Shown piece by piece: positions 59,437-64,000 of a DNA stretch of 64,000 bases. The position numbers and the translations under genes were made by a program. Origin of the DNA: Rothia aeria (lineage in GTDB: Bacteria > Actinomycetota > Actinomycetes > Actinomycetales > Micrococcaceae); NCBI GenBank assembly GCA_002355935.1, contig AP017895.1:1426001-1490000 (forward strand), written 5' to 3'. Below the pieces are notes generated by a model. It saw only the letters and a program-made list of their open reading frames with translations, made no database searches and had not been told where the DNA came from. Numbering within the stretch: position 1 is the first letter of the stretch; every line of letters starts with the position of its first letter.

Positions 59437-61220
59437 ATGTCGCGCACTAAGCGCACGCAGCGGGGTCGTCGCACCGAGTTAAGCGAGCATCAAACGCTCG
59501 AAACCCGGTTAGAGCACTACCGGCGCGAAGGCAAAGAACACCGGATGCGCACCCTCATTTGGGGTACCGTCGGGTCCATTATGATCATGCTCGGCTCCTA
59601 TGGGTCCGGGTGGCTCGCCGATAGTTCAGACTTCTGGCGAAGCTCCATTATTAGGACCATCCGCTATGACCCTTCGTGGATTATTGCATGCGTGGTACTG
59701 GTGGCGGCAGGCGGCATGATTATGTGTCGCGAATGGCTGCGCATCTATCAGAAAGTTGGGACCGACGCCTCATCAAGACGATGGATCTACGCCGTCATTG
59801 CCTGCTGGAGCACCCCGCAGCTTTTTGCCTTCACGCTTTTTAGCCGTGATATGTTCTCCTACTACGGTCAGGGACAGGTGATCGCCAATGGCCTTGACCC
59901 GTATAAGCACGGCGTATCTGAGATCACCAACTTCTTCCAAAACGGAGCCGACCCCTGTGGGCGCAGTCGCCCCCGCCGTATGGGCCCGTCTTCATTAAGA
60001 TCGAACAGTTTATTGTTTGGGTGGCCGACGGTAATATTGACGCCGCCCTGTTTATGTTCCGTTTAGTCAGCGCGCTGAGCTTTTTGGGCATTATGTACTA
60101 TGCTGTGGGCCTTGCCGGCGAACATGGTTACAGCCGCACCCGCACGCTGTGGCAGGTGGGCGCGAACCCCCTGTTTATTGCTTCGTTCGTCTCAAGTGGA
60201 CACAACGACTCAATGATGACTCTTTTTATGGTCGCCAGCCTGTACATTGCTAAACGGCACCGAACTTTTTGGGGCGGTATGGCCGCTGTGACCGTGTTGG
60301 CGTTAGGGGTTGCCGTGAAACCTCTCGCTCTTGTGGTGCTTCCTTTTGTTGGTTTGTTATGGGCTGGGGAATATGCCAGCTGGCCGCGCCGGTTTGTGTA
60401 CTGGGCGTTATCGCTGGTGGTGCTATTTACCGAGATGTGGCTCATGGGTGCGGTAACCGGGCTAGGCTTTGGGTGGGTGAGTGCGCTGTCAACCACCGCC
60501 GGGCAGTTTATCTGGTTTACCCCGCTGGGGCTCGTTATTGGGGCTGTCGTAACCGCGCCCGGTGTTTCTCCCGAGACCGCCGATCACTACAAGCATATTA
60601 TTGAGTACATCGGTAAAGGGCTCGGTATGGCAGGGGCGATACTTTTTGCCTTCTTCGGGCGTGACCGCGAGATTGTGCGCCGTGCCGGCCTGGCTATTAT
60701 TGTGATGCTGGTGCTGAGCCCCATGATCCAGCCCTGGTACCTGTTGTGGGCCTTGCCAATGATCGCCGCCACCGGTATTCGCACAAATTTTCAGCTCATG
60801 TGGTACTTCGCAACCACGGTGTTCTTTATGGCATTATCGGTGAGCGATCAGCTGGCAATATCCCCGTACCTGCTCGACTTTGATAAACACATGGCACAGC
60901 TGATTGCTGGGCTGGTATGCCTCGGGTACGTGCTGTACCTGCTGCTGCTTGATCCCGGCACCCACGCCCTCACCCGTAACACCCTCATGCCTAAGATGCT
61001 TCTGGCTCATATTCCGCGATGGAGCATGCGCACCCGCATGAACCTCAAACGGGCAAAAGCCGAATACGCAGCGGCCAAACTATTACGGTCCGAACAGAAA
61101 AAGCAGCGTGTCGCCAAGGCCCCCTCAGCATCGCAGCAGGCGCACAAAGCTGACGCTTCCGGAAAACAACAGGAAGGCCAAGCTGATACCTCCGTGCACA
61201 ATAACAATTCGGGGGAGTAG
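59437..61220 (+). CDS. MptB-like polyprenol-phosphomannose-dependent mannosyltransferase, apparent frameshift at 59952-59955
   Basis: Repaired length 594 aa. GT-C membrane enzyme with about 12 helices. Key loop: LFSRDMFSYYGQGQVIANGLDPYKHG carries the expected acidic residue near the first extracytoplasmic loop; after adding one C at 59952-59955 it continues GADPLWAQSPAPYGPVFIKIEQFI, a MptA/MptB hallmark (W...SPAPYGP). Later SGHNDSMMTLFMVASLY and PMIQPWYLLWALP fit the family. It would add alpha-1,6-mannose to a lipoglycan at the outer face of the membrane. The cytoplasmic C-terminus is Lys/Ala/Gln-rich. CGGAGGTG precedes the ATG. Confidence 0.87.
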
Positions 61221-61532
61221 CCCTCCGTAGGGTACTGCAGCTCAAAAACCCGCAGCGTATTCCTTGAGGAATACATGCCGGGTATTTGCCGTAGTGAGCA
61301 GGATGCCGGTGTGGCCGGGCGCAGCGTCACATAGTTCCCGTTTCGGTGCTGTAACTGCTGATGCGTGTCTTAAAAAATGTAGGGTTGCTCACGACAGGCG
61401 CCGTTTGGGGTGTAGTGTTCCTAACGTTTTCGTGTTTTATGCTGTGTTCTGAAAATTTAGGTGTAATCTATAAATATCACTTGGCACGATCGCCGTGTAC
61501 GAGTGAACTAGGCTAAGTATCACTTGCCATGC
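61221..61532. other. Intergenic region between mptB-like gene and tRNA-Arg
   Basis: No gene recognised. The promoter of tRNA-Arg should lie near 61440-61520, where the sequence is AT-rich; I see no clear terminator for the upstream gene. Confidence 0.4.
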
Positions 61533-61604
61533 GCCTCAGTAGCTCAGAGGATAGAGCAGGAGCCTTCTAATCTCTTGGTCGGGGTTCGATTCCCTCCTGG
61601 GGTA
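61533..61604 (+). tRNA. tRNA-Arg (TCT), one base shorter than expected
   Basis: Acceptor GCCTCAG pairs with CTGGGGT (with G-T pairs), D arm AGCTCAGAGGATAGAGC, anticodon loop CTTCTAA giving TCT, T loop TTCGATT. Total is 72 nt where 73 is expected: the T stem reads CGGGG against CCCTC and would pair properly if the G4 run at 61581-61584 were G5. The anticodon stem also has one C-T mismatch at its loop end. No encoded CCA. Confidence 0.85.
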
Positions 61605-61613
61605 CACAACAGC

Positions 61614-61657
61614 GCCCGCTTGGTTCCACATATTTGTGCGGAACCAAGCGGGCTTTA
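61614..61657 (+). terminator. Terminator after tRNA-Arg
   Basis: GCCCGCTTGGTTCC (61614-61627) and GGAACCAAGCGGGC (61640-61653) form a perfect 14-bp stem, 12-nt loop, then TTTATG. Confidence 0.85.
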
Positions 61658-61748
61658 TGATTGCACAGGCACCAGTGTGCGGGTCACAAGCTGGGGCAGA
61701 TCAGGGATGTGACCTCTGCCCCCGTCGGTTGGCAGGAGCATCACCCGA

Positions 61749-62585
61749 TCACTTACCTGCGGCTTTTTGCTTGCCGGGGTTAGTGCTCTTGCATGAGTTG
61801 AGCACGTTCTCCATTGCCCTTTTCTCATCGGGGGTTACCCATAGCTTGTATTTAGCTTTCACATGCACCTGCCGCGCAACATAGGTGCACCGATACGCTG
61901 TGTTGCCCGGCAGCCATTCTGAGGCGTCAGAATCAGACTTCTGCATATTTGCGGGGCCATCTGAGGCTACCAGGTTCTCGGGGTCATTAGCGAGCTCGCG
62001 GCGTTTTTGCTCATCAATATCCTGCGCCCCGGTCTGCCACGCATCAGACAGCGCCACCACATGGTCAATTTGTACGGCGCTGGAGGTTTTCTTGCCGCGC
62101 TTAAAATCAATAGTTTTACCGGTGTATGGGTCAGCCAGTTTTCCGGTGATCACGGTGCAGGCGCGTGTTCCAGCCTTAAAACGAACATCCGTCAGGTCTC
62201 GGCGTAAAATATCGTCGCGCGTGTTGCACCCGTTTTTGTCTACGTCTTCCCAAGCGGCACCAAACTGCTCCCGGGAATACCCGTTCTTTGAGGCCCTTTC
62301 TTTAACGGGCAGGGAGGAGAGTTCCTTCTTAACGGTCGCTAAATCGGGGGCGAGTGCAGTGGTGGGATCGACCGCGTCGTAGGGGTTCTTGACCTCTTGC
62401 AGGGTTTCTGTTTTGACGTCTGGCTCGTCCTCTTCACCGGTGTTCGGTGATGAGGAAGCACTGGGGTTCGCCTCAAACAACCCGCCGGTACCGTGCCTGC
62501 CCACATAGATGACCGCAATAATCAGAAGAATAACCACGGCGATAGCGATCAGTGTATACAGCAGACGCCGCTTTTTGGGGTCCAT
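61749..62585 (-). CDS. Membrane-anchored HNH-family nuclease (DUF1524/GmrSD C-terminal type)
   Basis: 278 aa from ATG 62583-62585 (MDPKKRRLLYTLIAIAVVI); the frame is open upstream but that part is Arg/His-rich and unlikely. One N-terminal membrane helix (about 9-30), a Ser/Pro/Asp/Glu linker, then the nuclease domain: GYSREQFGAAW, CNTRDDILRRDL, and the HNH core VQIDHVVALSDAWQTGA with ELANDPENLVASDGPANMQKSD and the closing cysteines. Probably an extracellular DNase; targets unknown. Convergent with the tRNA-Arg terminator. Confidence 0.88.
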   Translation of the reverse strand: MDPKKRRLLYTLIAIAVVILLIIAVIYVGRHGTGGLFEANPSASSSPNTGEEDEPDVKTETLQEVKNPYDAVDPTTALAPDLATVKKELSSLPVKERASKNGYSREQFGAAWEDVDKNGCNTRDDILRRDLTDVRFKAGTRACTVITGKLADPYTGKTIDFKRGKKTSSAVQIDHVVALSDAWQTGAQDIDEQKRRELANDPENLVASDGPANMQKSDSDASEWLPGNTAYRCTYVARQVHVKAKYKLWVTPDEKRAMENVLNSCKSTNPGKQKAAGK

Positions 62586-63022
62586 GGTGGAGGGATGTAG
62601 TCCTTTGGGAAGGGTGGGTAGGCTCAACGGGGTTCTCCAGGGTGGGTGGTGGCGGGATAAATTGTGGGCGATGCTATAGCGCTCACGGCGTCGTCGGGTG
62701 CGTGCTTTTAACACGTGCACACGACGTTGCCGTATATAGCATAGGGGCTGGAGCATCGTAGCGGAAACCGGGCGGTTGTCTGGTGAGTGCTTGGGCTTTA
62801 TAGGGGATATGTCATAAAACTAAATATTATGCACGTAATGCGAATATTTTTTAAATATTATGGATAGTATTTCAAGAGATTGTCCACATATTCTAATTTT
62901 TCTGCAATCCTTCAGGAAAAAGATAGGAATATCCACACTATTTGCGGTGCGCATTAGTTTTAGCGGTTTTTCTTTGCAACTCTAAGGGGACTTCTCACCC
63001 CACTACATTTAGGAGTTGCACT
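62586..63022. other. Intergenic region upstream of the SSB-like gene
   Basis: No gene recognised. AT-rich from 62815 to 62935. TTGTCCACA at 62880-62888 and ATATCCACA at 62929-62937 resemble DnaA boxes (consensus TTATNCACA). Two sites are too few for an origin; they may regulate the SSB-like gene. AGGAG at 63011-63015 is its ribosome binding site. Confidence 0.45.
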
Positions 63023-63634
63023 ATGAGTGACATTGTGACAATCCGCGGGTTTGCGGCCACTCGCCCCGAGCTGCGGGCTCTACCCAGCGGGGTTCCGGTG
63101 GCAAGTTTCCGGGTGGCAAGTACGCCCCGCTGGTTCGACGCGGCTTCTGGGACATGGCAGCAGGGGCGTACAAACTGGTACACGGTGACAGCATTCCGCA
63201 GGCTGGCGAAGAATATCGCGGCCTCAATCGATAAAGGGCACCCGGTGCTGCTAACCGGCCGGTTGCAGATCAAACAGTTCACCCATAAAGACGGCAGCAG
63301 CGGTTCCTCCGCTGAAATCGACGCGCAGTCGATTGGGGTGGACCTGGGGTATGGCACATGCATATTCGAACGCGGTGTGGAACGGCGGGATCTTGCACCA
63401 CAGAATCAGAATGAGCAGCATCCCGAACACGCCGAGCCCATTACGAGGAACAGTATTGTGCGGATGCACCCTGAAACCGCACCTGAAACCGAGGGTGACG
63501 GCCCCGTCCGCAATAACGCGGCATACGATAACAACGGGGTGCACTGTGACAATGATGGGACCTTCGAACATGCAGATACGCGGACCCGTCCTGCTGCAGC
63601 CGGTACCGATTCTAAGGTACAGGCTGCCGCGTAG
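63023..63634 (+). CDS. Single-stranded DNA-binding protein paralogue
   Basis: 203 aa from ATG 63023 (MSDIVTIRGFAATRPELRAL), which has AGGAG upstream. The OB fold is shown by VPVASFRVASTPRWFDAASGTWQQGRTNWYTVTAFRRLAKNIAASIDKGHPVLLTGRL and the IDAQSIGVDLGYGT strand. The C-terminal half is hydrophilic and lacks the acidic DDDIPF-like tip of the main SSB, so it is probably a secondary SSB, as found in many actinobacteria. Confidence 0.88.
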   Translation: MSDIVTIRGFAATRPELRALPSGVPVASFRVASTPRWFDAASGTWQQGRTNWYTVTAFRRLAKNIAASIDKGHPVLLTGRLQIKQFTHKDGSSGSSAEIDAQSIGVDLGYGTCIFERGVERRDLAPQNQNEQHPEHAEPITRNSIVRMHPETAPETEGDGPVRNNAAYDNNGVHCDNDGTFEHADTRTRPAAAGTDSKVQAAA

Positions 63635-63730
63635 AGGCCGGAACTGCTGAGACTATCGAGCGTGCCTCTTGTACTGTAGGTGCCTTATCTTGCGTGTTGC
63701 TGGGGAATCTGCGATAATTCACAACTGTGT

Positions 63731-63882
63731 TCACGCTGGGCACGCCCCTGCCGCAGGGGGAAGAGCGACCGTAACAGCGTGAACCGTGGGGCACCAATCC
63801 TGCCCCACGCAGTGAGTACCCCTCCATGAATCTTATGGGTGGGCAACCGAGCCTATTTGACCTGCGGCAGGTGGCTCAGGAG
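63731..63882 (+). promoter_or_regulatory. Structured leader upstream of rplS
   Basis: Four hairpins in a row: TCACGCTG (63731-63738) with CAGCGTGA (63775-63782); GTGGGGCA (63786-63793) with TGCCCCAC (63801-63808); CCCCTCCAT with ATGGGTGGG near 63820-63845; and GAGCC (63849-63853) with GGCTC (63873-63877) enclosing ACCTG/CAGGT. The last abuts the AGGAG ribosome binding site at 63878. This looks like a ribosomal-protein autoregulation leader; the regulator is presumed to be L19 itself but this is an inference. Confidence 0.6.
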
Positions 63883-63891
63883 ATCTAATCA

Positions 63892-64000
63892 ATGCAGACT
63901 CTCGACTTTATCGACAAGAAGTCCCTTCGTGACGACATTCCCGAGTTCGCCCCCGGCGACACTCTCAACGTTCACGTGAACATTGTTGAAGGTAAGAACC
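63892..64000 (+). CDS. rplS: 50S ribosomal protein L19 (5' end only)
   Basis: The first 36 codons read [21 protein letters not shown] followed by [15 protein letters not shown], the conserved L19 N-terminus. The rest lies beyond the window. AGGAG ends 9 bases before the ATG, directly after the last leader hairpin. Confidence 0.94.
   Translation, partial: MQTLDFIDKKSLRDDIPEFAPGDTLNVHVNIVEGKN

Noticed and set aside
62586-62756. N-terminal extension of the HNH nuclease
   Set aside because: The added residues are Arg/His-rich with no signal or domain features, and the ATG at 62585 directly precedes a typical membrane anchor.

Overview
The window looks like a chromosomal segment of a mid-to-high-GC actinobacterium. 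Paired FtsX/MacB-type ABC transporters with a NarL-type two-component system, an MptB-like lipoglycan mannosyltransferase, an LAxTG (class E sortase type) surface protein, HtaA-type haem modules and a class A RNase P RNA fit a Micrococcaceae member. Rothia is my best guess, inferred from gene style and not from any search.

Layout. 1-12.4 kb: three FtsX-type permeases, two with their own ATPase, plus a response regulator and a sensor kinase. 12.5-19.5 kb: leuB, ilvE, a small glycosyltransferase, a FAH-family hydrolase, gltX, two small membrane proteins and tRNA-Gly. 19.6-41.5 kb: a type I-E CRISPR-Cas locus (cas3 divergent from cse1-cse2-cas7-cas5-cas6-cas1-cas2), followed by about 92 repeats. 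Part of the cas operon (cas3 to cas7) is present twice as a 6.4-kb direct tandem repeat. 41.9-54.9 kb: four large surface proteins (one LAxTG-anchored, three with SLH domains, one of these with an HtaA haem module), with tRNA-Glu, msrA and a NIF3-like gene between them. 55.3-64 kb: yaaA, rnpB, def, an acyl-CoA dehydrogenase, tRNA-His, orn, an MptB-like mannosyltransferase, tRNA-Arg, a membrane-anchored HNH nuclease, an SSB paralogue and the start of rplS behind a structured leader.

Most interesting signal. The cas3/cse1 intergenic region holds a two-repeat mini-array that is not part of the CRISPR array: a degenerate repeat keeping the crRNA 5' handle, a 21-nt pseudo-spacer, and a second degenerate repeat keeping the repeat 5' end and a perfect hairpin. 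The pseudo-spacer matches 17 of 21 bases, with a perfect 8-base seed, a site just downstream that overlaps the -35 box of the cse1 promoter. This is the layout expected of a Cas-regulating guide RNA (CreR-like) by which Cascade represses its own operon.

Sequence quality. At least 13 genes or gene copies outside clear duplication damage, and probably one tRNA, are broken by single-base losses that almost all fall in short homopolymers, and restoring one base recovers a family-typical protein each time. Within the duplicated cas segment, the 12 differences I found between copies are all one-base contractions, and all lie in the 3.5 kb around the duplication junction. The apparent frameshifts, and possibly the duplication itself, should be treated as suspected sequencing or assembly artefacts until checked.
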